Shown: piece after piece, positions 52,936 through 62,588 of the stretch | How the letters are laid out: each line of letters starts with the position of its first letter | Numbering within the stretch: the stretch's first letter is position 1 | From: an uncultured Pseudacidovorax sp. | GTDB lineage: Bacteria > Pseudomonadota > Gammaproteobacteria > Burkholderiales > Burkholderiaceae_C | DNA length: 64,000 nt | Direction: 5' to 3' | Assembly: GCF_913773995.1 (NCBI RefSeq) | Contig: NZ_CAJYES010000113.1 | Location: 1-64,000 of the forward strand | Position numbers and translations under genes: made by a program | Notes under the pieces: generated by a model | What the model was told of the DNA's origin: nothing | The model's input: the letters and a program-made list of their open reading frames with translations, nothing else | The model's database searches: none

Positions 52936-53793
52936 ATGAGCTTGCGCGAGATCACCGTCCACGGCCAGCCGGCCGTCGAACTGTCGGCCACCACGGGCGA
53001 CCAGGTCACGGTGGCGTTGCATGGCGGGCATGTGCTGTCCTGGCGGAGCGCGGATGGCACGGAGCGGCTCTACCTGAGTCCTTTGGCCGTGTTCGATCGA
53101 CGTGCGGCAATTCGTGGCGGCGTTCCGGTCTGCTTTCCGCAGTTCAACCAGCGGGGTCCGCTCGTCAAGCATGGCTTCGCGCGCAACCTGCCCTGGCAGG
53201 TGGTGCCTGGCGCGGCCGCCGACACGGTCGTCCTGAGCCTGAAAGACAGCGAGAAAACCCGCGCCACCTGGCCCGAGCAGTTCGAGCTGCGCCTGAGCGT
53301 GCACGTGCCCGAGGCCCATGTGCTGCGCATCGAACTGCAGGTGCGCAATTCCGGCACCACGCCCTGGTCGTTCACGGCGGCGCTGCACAGCTACCTGCGG
53401 GTCAACGATCTGGAAGATGCGCAGCTTCATGGGCTGAAGGGTACGGCCCGCTGGGACGCGGTGCGGGACGAGCGTTCGACCGAGAGCCGCGACGCACTGC
53501 GCTTCGGCGAGGAATTCGACAGCGTCTATGCTTCGCCCGCCCATCCCCTGGTGCTGCGTGCACCGGCTGGCGAACTGCGCATTGCCGCCTCGTCCACCTG
53601 CCCGGAGACGGTCGTGTGGAACCCCGGTCCCGCGCTGTGCGCGCGGCTCGCCGACATGCCGGCCGACGGTTGGCGCCACATGCTCTGCGTCGAGGCTGCG
53701 GCCATCGACACGCCTGTCGAACTGGCGCCCGGCACCGATGTTCGGCTGTGGCAGCAACTCGACGCCCGGCCTTCCTCCTCTTCGACTTCCTGA
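52936..53793 (+). CDS. D-hexose-6-phosphate mutarotase, YeaD-like
   Basis: Aldose-1-epimerase superfamily protein of 285 aa, lying between hisA and hisF. Motifs: [19 protein letters not shown] (about 34-52), [29 protein letters not shown] (about 60-88, with the two catalytic His nearby), and the terminal MLCVEAAAI. Interconverts anomers of glucose-6-phosphate-like sugars; no histidine role is known. Possibly held here by transcription only. Eight bases separate its stop from hisF. Confidence 0.9.
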   Translation: MSLREITVHGQPAVELSATTGDQVTVALHGGHVLSWRSADGTERLYLSPLAVFDRRAAIRGGVPVCFPQFNQRGPLVKHGFARNLPWQVVPGAAADTVVLSLKDSEKTRATWPEQFELRLSVHVPEAHVLRIELQVRNSGTTPWSFTAALHSYLRVNDLEDAQLHGLKGTARWDAVRDERSTESRDALRFGEEFDSVYASPAHPLVLRAPAGELRIAASSTCPETVVWNPGPALCARLADMPADGWRHMLCVEAAAIDTPVELAPGTDVRLWQQLDARPSSSSTS

Positions 53794-53800
53794 TCCTGCC

Positions 53801-54580
53801 ATGCTCGCCAAACGCATCATTCCCTGCCTCGACGTCACCGGGGGCCGGGTGGTCAAGGGCGTCAACTTCCTGGAACTGCGCGACGCGGGCGATCCGGTGG
53901 AAATCGCTGCCCGCTACAACGCGCAAGGCGCGGACGAACTGACCTTCCTGGACATCACGGCCACCAGCGACGACCGCGACCTGATCCTTCCGATCATCGA
54001 GGCCGTGGCCTCGCAGGTCTTCATTCCGCTGACGGTGGGTGGCGGCGTGCGCACGGTGGAAGATGTACGCCGGCTCCTGAATGCCGGCGCCGACAAGACC
54101 AGCTTCAATTCCGCCGCCATCGCCAATCCGCAGGTGATCGACGATGCCTCGTCCAAGTACGGGGCCCAGTGCATCGTGGTGGCCATCGACGCCAAGCGGC
54201 GCACGCCCGAGGAAGCCGTGAAGCGCGGCGAAGGCTGGGACGTCTACAGCCATGGCGGTCGCAAGAACACCGGCCTGGATGCCGTGCAGTGGGCCACCGA
54301 AATGGCGCGCCGCGGCGCTGGCGAAATCCTGCTGACCAGCATGGACCGCGATGGAACCAAAAGCGGTTTCGACATTGCGCTGACCCGTGCAGTGAGCGAT
54401 GCAGTGAGCGTGCCCGTGATTGCCTCGGGCGGCGTCGGCTCCCTGGCCGACCTGGCCGACGGCGTGCAACAGGGCGGCGCGGACGCCGTGCTGGCCGCCA
54501 GCATCTTCCACTATGGCCAGCACACCGTGGGCGAAGCAAAGGTGCACATGGCCGAGCGCGGCATTGTGGTGCGTTGTTGA
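53801..54580 (+). CDS. hisF: Imidazole glycerol phosphate synthase subunit HisF
   Basis: Cyclase subunit: takes ammonia from HisH and closes the imidazole ring. 259 aa. [19 protein letters not shown] (about 5-23, catalytic Asp11), [27 protein letters not shown] and [13 protein letters not shown] (catalytic Asp). The next his genes (hisI, hisE) are 8.4 kb away, although they normally follow directly. Confidence 0.97.
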   Translation: MLAKRIIPCLDVTGGRVVKGVNFLELRDAGDPVEIAARYNAQGADELTFLDITATSDDRDLILPIIEAVASQVFIPLTVGGGVRTVEDVRRLLNAGADKTSFNSAAIANPQVIDDASSKYGAQCIVVAIDAKRRTPEEAVKRGEGWDVYSHGGRKNTGLDAVQWATEMARRGAGEILLTSMDRDGTKSGFDIALTRAVSDAVSVPVIASGGVGSLADLADGVQQGGADAVLAASIFHYGQHTVGEAKVHMAERGIVVRC

Positions 54581-54712
54581 CGTTTTGGCGCGGATGCGGT
54601 TTCAAAGCCGAATATCATCGGCCGCAGTTTTGCTCTCTGCTGCAGCCGGTGCGCGTGCGGCCTCCGCGGCCTGTTCCAGGCCACTCTCCATGATCCAAAC
54701 AGGGTAGTTGAC

Positions 54713-55873
54713 TTGAAATTCCCAGCGAATGTGCCGGCCTGGACGGTTTTGGCGGTAGCCGCGGCTCTCCAGGGTTGCACGGTGATTCCGGGGCCGGGGC
54801 CCGTTGGCCCCTATTCGGACCAGAGTGAGCTGCCGCCGAAATTCCAGTACGTGCCCGATGAGGCACCCGAAGGCCGCATCACGCCCATCACGACAGCGCT
54901 GGTGCGCACCCTGCAGCAACTGGCGCCGACGGGCTTGCCCGCAGACGTTCGCGCCTTGTTCGGCAAGCCGGAGCCCTACACGATCGGGCCAGGTGACGTC
55001 GTCGGCGTGATCGTTTACGACCATCCGGAACTGCTGCCCAATGCGGGTGCCGTCATCACGCAATCGGTCGACCCCACCGGTGTGAGTGTGGCACCCGGCT
55101 TCATCGTCGGCGGCAATGGCGAGATCTCTTTTCCCTATGTCGGCCGCGTGAAGATCGAGGGCATGACCGAGTCCGAGGCGGGCGATCTGATTGCGCGCCG
55201 CCTGGCACGCAACATCCAGAGCCCTCAGGTTACCGTGCGCATCCAGTCCTTCCGCAGCCGTCGTGCCTATGTGGAGGGCCAGGTCCGCGCGCCCGGCTCG
55301 CAGATCTTCACCGACCTGCCGATGACCATGGCGGAAGCCATCAATCGGGCGGGCGGCATCACCGACGCTGGGGACCGGTCGTCAATCACGCTTACGCGCA
55401 GTGGCCGCACGGTGCGCATCGATCTGCCCGCCTTGCGCGAGGCCGGCTACGACCTCAACGACATCCCCTTGCGCAACAGTGACACCATCACGGTGGGGAC
55501 GCGCGAGGACACCAAGGTCTACGTGATGGGCGAAGTGCTGCGCCCCATGGCGCTTGCGCTGCGCGGCTCCGGACGCCTGACGTTGAACGAGGCGCTGGGC
55601 GAAGCGGGGGGGCCGACGCTCGACACCTCCAATCCCAGCCAGATCTACGTGATCCGCAAGGGAGCGACCGGCTCGCCGGCGATCTTTCAGCTGGATGCCA
55701 AGAACCCGGCCGCCTTCGCCCTGGCGAGCCAGTTCCCGATGCGTCCCCAGGATGTGATCTACATTGATCCGATCCCACTGGTGCGCTGGAACCGCGTGAT
55801 CAGCCTCATCCTGCCGTCTGCAGCGGCGGTCAATACGGGCAGCGAGACCATCGATCGCGCGCGGGGCTGGTAA
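54713..55873 (+). CDS. wza: Polysaccharide export protein, Wza/GfcE family
   Basis: Outer-membrane lipoprotein channel for capsule or exopolysaccharide. The signal ends in lipobox LQGC (Cys22), followed by the PES domain (YTIGPGDVVGVIVYDHPELL about 93-112; GNGEISFPYVGRVKIEGMTESEAGDLIARRL), then SLBB domains (VEGQVRAPGSQIFTDLPMTMAEAINRAGG and MGEVLRPMALALRG). The start is TTG 54713: AGGG at 54701-54704 is eight bases upstream and the Lys-containing N-region is kept; GTG 54731 is a shorter option. 386 aa. It faces the wzc-like gene across a hairpin at 55911-55946. Confidence 0.92.
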   Translation: MKFPANVPAWTVLAVAAALQGCTVIPGPGPVGPYSDQSELPPKFQYVPDEAPEGRITPITTALVRTLQQLAPTGLPADVRALFGKPEPYTIGPGDVVGVIVYDHPELLPNAGAVITQSVDPTGVSVAPGFIVGGNGEISFPYVGRVKIEGMTESEAGDLIARRLARNIQSPQVTVRIQSFRSRRAYVEGQVRAPGSQIFTDLPMTMAEAINRAGGITDAGDRSSITLTRSGRTVRIDLPALREAGYDLNDIPLRNSDTITVGTREDTKVYVMGEVLRPMALALRGSGRLTLNEALGEAGGPTLDTSNPSQIYVIRKGATGSPAIFQLDAKNPAAFALASQFPMRPQDVIYIDPIPLVRWNRVISLILPSAAAVNTGSETIDRARGW

Positions 55874-55910
55874 GTCGCCGCAGGCGGCTGGCAGCCGGTC
55901 TTTCAACGCC

Positions 55911-55946
55911 AATGACAAGGGCCGCCCGAGGGCGGCCCTTGTCATT
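55911..55946. terminator. Bidirectional terminator between wza-like and wzc-like genes
   Basis: AATGACAAGGGCCGCCC (55911-55927) and GGGCGGCCCTTGTCATT (55930-55946) form a perfect 17-bp stem with a two-base loop between convergent genes. T tracts are short on both strands. Confidence 0.75.
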
Positions 55947-55997
55947 TCTCACCCACGCGCGTTTGGGGGCTGGCCGCGCAAGGCGGCCCACCTCGCT

Positions 55998-58259
55998 TCA
56001 GGACTTGTACTTGTATTCGGTATAGCGGTAGCCGCCGTAGCGATAGCCCTGGCTGCCGTAATGGCGGCGCGTCATGTCCATCGCGTTGAACACCACACCC
56101 GCGGGCACGATGTTGGCCTGGCGCAACCGCTTGTTGCTTTCCACCAGCTCGCCCATCTGCGTCTGGTCGGCACGGGCCACCATCAGCACCACGGCAGCGT
56201 GGGCACCTGCCGCAGCGGCGTCGGCGGCCACCAGCACTGGCGGGGCGTCCATCACAACCAGATCGTATCGGGCCGAAAGCGTGTCGAGCAGGCGTCCAAA
56301 GGTGTCGGACATCAGCATGTCCGAGGGATTCGGCGGGTAGCGGCCGGTCGTTATTACGTCCAGGTTGGGCAGCACCTGCGCATGAATCGCCTGTTCCAGC
56401 GTGAGATCGCCAAGCAGCAGTTCGGAAAGGCCGCCCTCCCGCTTGAGGCCAAACTGCTTGTTGATATAGCCCTTGCGCATGTCCGCATCGAGCAGCAGCA
56501 CCCGCTTGCCTGCGGCGGCCATAACGGCCGCGAAGTTGGACGACACGAAGCTCTTGCCGATCCCTGGCGTTGGGCCGGTGATCAGAACACGGTTGTTCTC
56601 GGCTTCCAACAAGGCGAACTGGAGCGCGATGCGCAGGCTGCGCACGCTTTCCACCGCCGTGCTTTCCGGGTTGTCGGCGGTGAGGATGTGCACGCCCTTC
56701 TGGCCTGCGGCGATGCGTGCCTCCAGCACGCCCTGCTCGAGCGTGTACGGAATGACCGACATCACGCTCATGCCCGTGTGGTTCTCGATCTCCTGCGGAT
56801 TGCGGATGCCGCTGAAGAACATGCTGCGCACGAATGCGAGGGCCACGCCGGCGAGCAGGCCCAGCACGCCCGCAAGCGCCACGATCAGGCTCTTCTGGGG
56901 CTTGACCGGCAGGCGCGGCGGAACGGCCGGGTCCAGCAGCCGGACGTTGCCGGTCTTGCCCTCCTTGACGAGGCGTAGCTGCAGCGAGTTGTTGAGCAGC
57001 GACTGGTAGAGCTGGCTGCCCACGCGCACGTCGCGTTCGAAACGGAAAGCGTCCTGCTGGATGGTCGGCATACGCCCGACTCGCGCATTGAGGGCGTTGA
57101 TGTCCTTCTGGATCAGCGCGATCTGCTGGTCGATGGTCTGGATGCGCGGATGGTTGCCCGTGTACAGCGCCGCCAGTTCGCGGCGCTTCTGCTGGGCTTC
57201 GAGCAGCTTGCCCTGCAGTTCGACGATCTGCGTCAGGGTTGCCTTGGCTTCCTCGTCGAACGCCACGGTTGAGTTCTGGTTGCGGAAGCGGGTGTAGGCG
57301 TCCTCGGAGCGCTCGAGCTGACGCTTGAATTCCGGCAACTGCTGGTCCAGGAAGCCCAGCGTACGTTCGGCCTCGGCGGCCTTGCGCTCGCGGTTCTGAT
57401 CGACGTAGGTGGCGGCGATGGCGTTGAGGATCGAGGTCAGGCGCGTGCGATTGCTTTCCTCGAGCGCGACGCTGATCACGTTGGACTGACGTCCCTGCTC
57501 GCTCGCCTGCAGGCGGCGCTGCAGGTCTTCGATGGTGCGCAGGCGCGAATAGCGCTGCACCACGAACTTTGCGCCGGCCTCGCCTTCCAGCGTGTCGATC
57601 TTGATCTCGATCTCGCCAAAGGGCGTCTTGTGCTCCAGTTGTTCGCCCACGCGACCCGGCAGGGGCTGGTCGAGGTCCGGATGTTCCAGCTCGTACCGGC
57701 CCTGACCGAGCGCCGTGACGATGAAGGGCTTCTGGTCTTCCAGCTCCGCCGGAACGACGAACCGGCTGACGTCGATCTTCTCGGTGCCGTACACGCGCCC
57801 GCCCAGGCCGGGCAGGGACATGGGTTTGGAAAGGGACTTGGCGCGCCGCGACAGCCATTCGCCGACCAGGGGCACGTAGTCGGGCCGGGCGTCGATGTAA
57901 TAGCGCGTCGCATCGACGGCGCCACCCAGGACCAGGCGGGAGCGAAGCACCTGGATTTCGCCGGTGGCGGGCGTCTTCACTTCGAAGAGGCTGGATGCAT
58001 CGCCCAGGAAGCCCTTGGCGTCGGGTGCCGCATCCTCGACCTGGATCAGCAGGTTGGATTGGTAGATCGGCGTGGACAGCAGCGCATAGGCGGCCCCGAT
58101 GATCAGCGCCAGCGCGGTGATCGTCGCGACAAGCCACCGGTTGTCCACCAGGATGTCGAAGTACTCGGCCAGATGGATCTCGTCATCGTCTTTCTCTGGC
58201 GGCGGAACGTGAGCGGGGGAAGTTTGCATGGGGCTGGCCGCGTGGGCTGAAGACTTCAT
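55998..58259 (-). CDS. wzc: Polysaccharide co-polymerase and tyrosine autokinase, Wzc/Etk family
   Basis: Inner-membrane BY-kinase controlling polymer length and export, 753 aa. N-terminal helix (about 42-62), Wzz domain and coiled coils in the periplasm (to about 440), a second helix (VALAGVLGLLAGVALAFV), then the cytoplasmic kinase: Walker A GPTPGIGKSF (about 562-571), Walker A' LLLDADMRKG and Walker B VVMDAPP. The tail has seven Tyr within the last 20 residues, the autophosphorylation cluster removed by Wzb. ATG overlaps the wzb stop (58256-58259). Confidence 0.95.
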   Translation of the reverse strand: MKSSAHAASPMQTSPAHVPPPEKDDDEIHLAEYFDILVDNRWLVATITALALIIGAAYALLSTPIYQSNLLIQVEDAAPDAKGFLGDASSLFEVKTPATGEIQVLRSRLVLGGAVDATRYYIDARPDYVPLVGEWLSRRAKSLSKPMSLPGLGGRVYGTEKIDVSRFVVPAELEDQKPFIVTALGQGRYELEHPDLDQPLPGRVGEQLEHKTPFGEIEIKIDTLEGEAGAKFVVQRYSRLRTIEDLQRRLQASEQGRQSNVISVALEESNRTRLTSILNAIAATYVDQNRERKAAEAERTLGFLDQQLPEFKRQLERSEDAYTRFRNQNSTVAFDEEAKATLTQIVELQGKLLEAQQKRRELAALYTGNHPRIQTIDQQIALIQKDINALNARVGRMPTIQQDAFRFERDVRVGSQLYQSLLNNSLQLRLVKEGKTGNVRLLDPAVPPRLPVKPQKSLIVALAGVLGLLAGVALAFVRSMFFSGIRNPQEIENHTGMSVMSVIPYTLEQGVLEARIAAGQKGVHILTADNPESTAVESVRSLRIALQFALLEAENNRVLITGPTPGIGKSFVSSNFAAVMAAAGKRVLLLDADMRKGYINKQFGLKREGGLSELLLGDLTLEQAIHAQVLPNLDVITTGRYPPNPSDMLMSDTFGRLLDTLSARYDLVVMDAPPVLVAADAAAAGAHAAVVLMVARADQTQMGELVESNKRLRQANIVPAGVVFNAMDMTRRHYGSQGYRYGGYRYTEYKYKS

Positions 58260-58690
58260 GAGAGTTTGCGGATCCGCTCAGCCCAGATCTGGACACCGGC
58301 GTCGATGAGGCGCAAGGCGTTCTCGAACGCATCGCGGCCTTCCTTGTAGGGGTCGGGGACGTTTACCTTGGCGGCTTCGCCGATGCGGTAGACCCTGCCT
58401 CGGGTGAACGTGTAGCTTTGTTCGATGAAGCGCTTCTGGGCGTCGTCCATGGTGAGAACCAGGTCGACCTCCTGACACATGGAGCGATTCACCTGGCGGG
58501 CGCGGTGTTTGGCGATGTCGATGCCGCGTTCGGCCATCAGGGTCTGGGCCATGGGATCGGCCGGGTGGCCGATGAGTGCGCCCACGCCGGCAGAGCGTAC
58601 ATGCAAGGCAGGCAATTTCTGTGCAAGCAAGGCCTCGGCCATGGGACTGCGGCAAATGTTTCCCACGCAGATGACGAGGATGGACTTCAT
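58256..58690 (-). CDS. wzb: Low-molecular-weight protein tyrosine phosphatase, Wzb/Etp family
   Basis: Dephosphorylates the Wzc-type kinase tail. The phosphatase loop CVGNICRS is residues 8-15 (nucleophile Cys8, Arg14) and the general acid is in DPYKEG (about 112-117). The 144-aa length matches bacterial Wzb. Coupled to wzc by a four-base overlap, as in Etp/Etk. Confidence 0.95.
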   Translation of the reverse strand: MKSILVICVGNICRSPMAEALLAQKLPALHVRSAGVGALIGHPADPMAQTLMAERGIDIAKHRARQVNRSMCQEVDLVLTMDDAQKRFIEQSYTFTRGRVYRIGEAAKVNVPDPYKEGRDAFENALRLIDAGVQIWAERIRKLS

Positions 58691-58801
58691 TGATAACAGC
58701 GGGGAGAGGATCCAGAGGGCGTCGGCAGGGCATCACGGTGCCGATCCGGTGAAGTGGGTACGCGGTGCGCCAGGCCTTGGATGCTAACTGTGTCGATGCG
58801 C

Positions 58802-61800
58802 TCATCGCTTGGCGTCGAAGTCCAGAATGTTGTCGCCTGCCCGGGGCTTGCCATCTGGCGACGGGCCGAAACGGAATGCCTCGGGGTCGCGGATATACGT
58901 CAAGTCGTAAAGCGGGACGGCGCGGCCTAGCCGGGCGCCGCCATCGCGTGTCAGCGGCGACCAGTTGAAGCCGACCAAGGCGCGGCTCGAGCGGGGCAAG
59001 AGGGCGTCCAACGGGATCGCCAGATAGATGCCCTTGTCGAAACTTCCTTCGCCAAACTGGGCTGCCGACACATTCGTCTTAGTGGCATAGGCGCCTACTG
59101 TGAGTCCGTTGTCGAAACGCCGGGCAACTTCAAGCGAGACGCCCCGGTCGCCTGCCAGGTATTGGCCCGCGCTGACGCGCACCAGGACGCCGTTCCAGCC
59201 GGTGTTCCAGTAGAGCGAGGCATGGCCGGTGTTGACCTGGTAGTCGCGCAGGGCAAAGTGCTGCGCGTACTCGCGCTGGCGGACATGGTTGACGTCGATG
59301 CCGAATGCGACGCGGCTGCCCCATGGTCGGTACAGCCATTCGGCCCCCACACCGGCGAACATCGGCTCCAGATACCCGCCATAGACGCTGTAAAACTGGT
59401 TGTCGCTCAATTGACCCACATGCGTGAGCTGCAGGTTCGGAATCGTGACCCGGCTCGTGGTTAGGTAGAGTCGCTGGTCAGTCCGCACTCGGGGCAGCCC
59501 GCTGGGTGCGTCGTACGTAAAGCTGTTGTAGTTGTCAGCCAGACGAAGGTTCACTTGGCCTTGCAGCCAAGTCTGGCGCGAGAAGTTGTACTGGGCGTTG
59601 GCCTTTGCACCCAACTCCACCAGTGCGAAATTATTCGGGCCGCCGATCACCTGGCTGAAATTTGGGGACAGCCCATACTCGAAAGTATCTGCGGACCGCC
59701 GCCACGCCCCGTTCGGGCCTGAGAGGCTCGCGGCCTCCTGGGTTGCCGAAAGGGCTGCGCTGGGAGCTGTCGGCGAATTGGCGACGAAAGTCGCATGGAC
59801 GGAAGGAAGGCTCGCCTCGGCCACGTCTGTGGGGGCGTAGTCACTGCGTGTCACATCCCGGGCCAAGTGCGGGGGAAGCGGCTGAGCTTTGGCCCGCACC
59901 CATTCGTCCCGGACGATGGCCTGTGCGTGCAGCGGAATGCCCCGCTCTTCATAATTGATGACGAAAACGCGTATGGCAGCGGGAGCGGCGGCATGCAGCA
60001 CAGCCACCGCGCGCTCTGTTCGGGCGGCCCGATAGACGGTGTTCGCGTCCATGACCCACACGTGAAGAACATCATCCTTGGGTGCGATGCGCAGCACGCG
60101 CCAACCCGTCTGCGCCTCGATCTGAGACGCAGTGTTCTGCCAGTCAGGTGCTGTGTCGGGCGCATTCGGCGCAAAGTTGGGCGGTGGCGGATCTAGCACC
60201 TTTGGCACCTTGGCCGCAGCGAGATTGCCGCCCAGCGTAAAGCCGATCATGAACTTCTCGCCCCGCTCGACGCCTGCGGACAGTGTGACGTTCTGATTTA
60301 TCCGGTAGGACAGGCCCACGTTGATGGGGGTGCGCCGCGGCAATGGATTGGCCAGCGGCTCGTTCTGGTAGTTGTTGCCGTCGTACTCGATCTTGAGAGC
60401 GAGGGGATCCCAGGGCGTGCGCCACTGCACACCCCCGAACACGGCGGCGGGACCGCGGAAATAGCTGTTGAAGTTGGCAGATCCAGCAGCGCCCCCGCTG
60501 TTACTACTCACGGGACGCGTCTCAAAGCGGCTACTGAGCAGCGCGAGGGGGTTTCTGACATTGCCGCTGGAGCCTAGATAACCCCATCCAAGTCCGAGGC
60601 TGAAATCGAAGTCGCCGAGACGCTTGTTGGCAACCAAGTATTCACTCGAGAAAAGACCAGTGCCGCCGATGTCGCGAAACCCAAGTGCAACCTCAGGAAC
60701 GTAAGCTGACTCCCCAAGGAGCCGAAACTTGACGTCGATGCTTTTGTCTTTGTACGCCTGGGTGCTGATCTCTGGACCGTACTCGCGGTTGGAAATGCTG
60801 GTGTAGCGAAAGCCGGCTTCCATCCAGTCGAAGGGCTGGAACATCACATTCAGCCGGCTGTAGGGCCAAACGTTGCTATAGGACGTCCGGAATTCGCCGG
60901 CAGGGCTCATCCGGGCGCTTGGCGTCTGCAGTAAGCCGACTTCCCCCCAATCGTTCGCACTGATATCGAGTGGTCTGGGAGCAGGCGCAGCAATAACGGG
61001 CAAGGTCCCGGCATTCTGGAACGCTGCGGTCGATGAGCTTCGGGTGGGCGCTGCGTCGTCCCCTCGTGGCGCGGCCGGTGCGGGCCCCTGTGTGGCGAGA
61101 AAGCGGACTAGGCCTTCCGACGCGGCGACCAAGTCAGTCATCGCCCGAGGCGGCGCCCAAATCCATGCGCCCGGCGCTGCTTCCATACCTGCCGAACGGT
61201 TCCATAGCGCCATGCCTAGGCGGGCCGTCCGGCCATCCGGCTGGGCGATCCAGGCCCAATCGACACCAGAAAAGCTCCCGCAGGCGCGAAGGTAGTCCCC
61301 CACCCATCGCCCTGCCGCGTGCGGTACATGGCAAAGCGTTCCGTCTGGCTGAACGACCACAACATCGCGACCGGATTGGCGGGGAAGGACGAACTGCGCG
61401 CGGTCTCCCGCGACGGGGTCTTCGCCAGGATTCACCTCTAACCAACGAGGATCGACATTGCCGAGGGCCACACGGCCTGTTGCAGGCATTCCGTGGAGTC
61501 GCGCCAGAAGCCCTTCCCGAATGGTCCTGTCCTGACCGGACCTTGCCGCGGCGGACCGCTCGAGGTGGATCAGCAGTACGTTGCGCAGGTACTGCTGAGG
61601 AAGTTTCTCTTGCGGTACGAGCCAAGCCAAGCCGGGGTCTGCAGGTTCCGTAGATTGGTGCAGCAGCCACTGGCTCAGTCGTTCGCCCTCAAGGGTTGGG
61701 ACAACGGATTCCTTGGCGCTTGTGGTGGCCGTCTGTGCAAGTGCCATGTGCGCGCCGCCCCAAAACAGCGCTGCAAGCAAGTGGACCGTAAAAAGGCGGA

Positions 61801-61828
61801 GGCGAAATGTGGACGGGCCGTTCGTCAT
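58802..61828 (-). CDS. Fused GfcC (YjbG)-like and GfcD (YjbH)-like exopolysaccharide protein
   Basis: About 1,008 aa. After a signal peptide (LFTVHLLAALFWGGAHMALAQ), residues of about 45-260 resemble GfcC/YjbG: ERLSQWLL, TGRVALGNVDPRWLEVNPGEDPVAG, VPHAAGRWVGDYLRACGSFSGVDWAWIAQPDGR and PGAWIWAP. From about residue 300 it becomes a GfcD/YjbH-type outer-membrane beta-barrel (DWGEVGLLQTPSARMSPAGEF, FRYTSISNREYGPEIS, and a C-terminal strand region ending FRFGPSPDGKPRAGDNILDFDAKR-like). In E. coli these are separate genes. ATG 61828 overlaps the upstream gfcB stop (ATGA); the frame continues 27 residues upstream without a better start. Likely role: periplasmic and outer-membrane export of polymer. 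Confidence 0.8.
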   Translation of the reverse strand: MTNGPSTFRLRLFTVHLLAALFWGGAHMALAQTATTSAKESVVPTLEGERLSQWLLHQSTEPADPGLAWLVPQEKLPQQYLRNVLLIHLERSAAARSGQDRTIREGLLARLHGMPATGRVALGNVDPRWLEVNPGEDPVAGDRAQFVLPRQSGRDVVVVQPDGTLCHVPHAAGRWVGDYLRACGSFSGVDWAWIAQPDGRTARLGMALWNRSAGMEAAPGAWIWAPPRAMTDLVAASEGLVRFLATQGPAPAAPRGDDAAPTRSSSTAAFQNAGTLPVIAAPAPRPLDISANDWGEVGLLQTPSARMSPAGEFRTSYSNVWPYSRLNVMFQPFDWMEAGFRYTSISNREYGPEISTQAYKDKSIDVKFRLLGESAYVPEVALGFRDIGGTGLFSSEYLVANKRLGDFDFSLGLGWGYLGSSGNVRNPLALLSSRFETRPVSSNSGGAAGSANFNSYFRGPAAVFGGVQWRTPWDPLALKIEYDGNNYQNEPLANPLPRRTPINVGLSYRINQNVTLSAGVERGEKFMIGFTLGGNLAAAKVPKVLDPPPPNFAPNAPDTAPDWQNTASQIEAQTGWRVLRIAPKDDVLHVWVMDANTVYRAARTERAVAVLHAAAPAAIRVFVINYEERGIPLHAQAIVRDEWVRAKAQPLPPHLARDVTRSDYAPTDVAEASLPSVHATFVANSPTAPSAALSATQEAASLSGPNGAWRRSADTFEYGLSPNFSQVIGGPNNFALVELGAKANAQYNFSRQTWLQGQVNLRLADNYNSFTYDAPSGLPRVRTDQRLYLTTSRVTIPNLQLTHVGQLSDNQFYSVYGGYLEPMFAGVGAEWLYRPWGSRVAFGIDVNHVRQREYAQHFALRDYQVNTGHASLYWNTGWNGVLVRVSAGQYLAGDRGVSLEVARRFDNGLTVGAYATKTNVSAAQFGEGSFDKGIYLAIPLDALLPRSSRALVGFNWSPLTRDGGARLGRAVPLYDLTYIRDPEAFRFGPSPDGKPRAGDNILDFDAKR

Positions 61829-62544
61829 GAGCCGGCCGCCGCTGCCGCAGCGGTCGCAGGAGGCGCTTGCAGGCGCTCGAAGGAATAACACACGTCGGCG
61901 CTCAGACACTGTTCCGAATAAACCACATATGGGGAGCCGTCATCAGCGACTGCTACGCCGAAGCGGGAGGGCGGCAATGACGCTGCACCTGGAACAAGAG
62001 ATTCCGCATGCTCCTCGAACCACGTCAGGCTCGCTGATGGATGGCTTTGTAGTGCTATAGGCTTGTATGAGGCGAGACGAACGATACGTATCTGTTCATC
62101 GATGCCAAACTGGTACGTTGGCTCGATATCCCTCGTCCGCCGGTAGCTAGCCTCTTGCTGCGTCAACATAAGAGTTTGCCATGAGGGCAAACCAACGGTT
62201 TGACTGGCCCGCCAATCGAGGTCGAGTCCTGTCGTGCCGACTAGTCGTCCATTGCGCAACCGCAAAACCTCCCGGCGAGCGCTGTACCAGACCTCAACTG
62301 AGCCCGACGGTGTTGAATCGACGTAGCCGAGAACCAGATATGCAACAGCACCACCTTTGGTCGCGCGCAAATAGGATAGAGCAGGATCAAAGGACGGAGT
62401 GGAGCTGTCGGTACGACCGAAGAAGTCGTTGAAGAGATAGCGTCCGCTTTCTGTGATCGCACCACCACCTGTTGAGCATGCGGTGAGCAGAAGCGCGGTG
62501 AAAGCGCAACAAAACGGCCTTGGATTCACAATCAAAGGCCGCAT
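61825..62544 (-). CDS. gfcB: GfcB/YjbF-like lipoprotein
   Basis: 239-residue lipoprotein of the group 4 capsule/yjbEFGH family. Lipobox LTAC (Cys23) ends the signal MRPLIVNPRPFCCAF.... The family-like body has YLRATKGGAVAYLVLGYVDS, VWYSARREVLRLRNGRLVGTTGLDLDW (about 81-107) and EPTYQFGIDEQIRIVRLASYKPI. ATG 62544 gives the best signal. GTG 62592 would overlap the gfcA stop. An AGGAGG lies about 18 bases before ATG 62544 within a small CCTCC/GGAGG hairpin, so translation control is possible. Codon use and A/T content differ from his genes. Confidence 0.78.
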   Translation of the reverse strand: MRPLIVNPRPFCCAFTALLLTACSTGGGAITESGRYLFNDFFGRTDSSTPSFDPALSYLRATKGGAVAYLVLGYVDSTPSGSVEVWYSARREVLRLRNGRLVGTTGLDLDWRASQTVGLPSWQTLMLTQQEASYRRTRDIEPTYQFGIDEQIRIVRLASYKPIALQSHPSASLTWFEEHAESLVPGAASLPPSRFGVAVADDGSPYVVYSEQCLSADVCYSFERLQAPPATAAAAAAGS

Positions 62545-62588
62545 GAGAACTTCGGGTCGCACCCTCCTTTTAGGGAGGATGCCGTGCG

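Noticed and set aside
58802-61909. Start of the GfcC-GfcD fusion at ATG 61909
   Set aside because: It would put 27 residues of polar, Arg/Cys-rich sequence before the signal peptide; ATG 61828 overlaps the upstream stop as in coupled genes.
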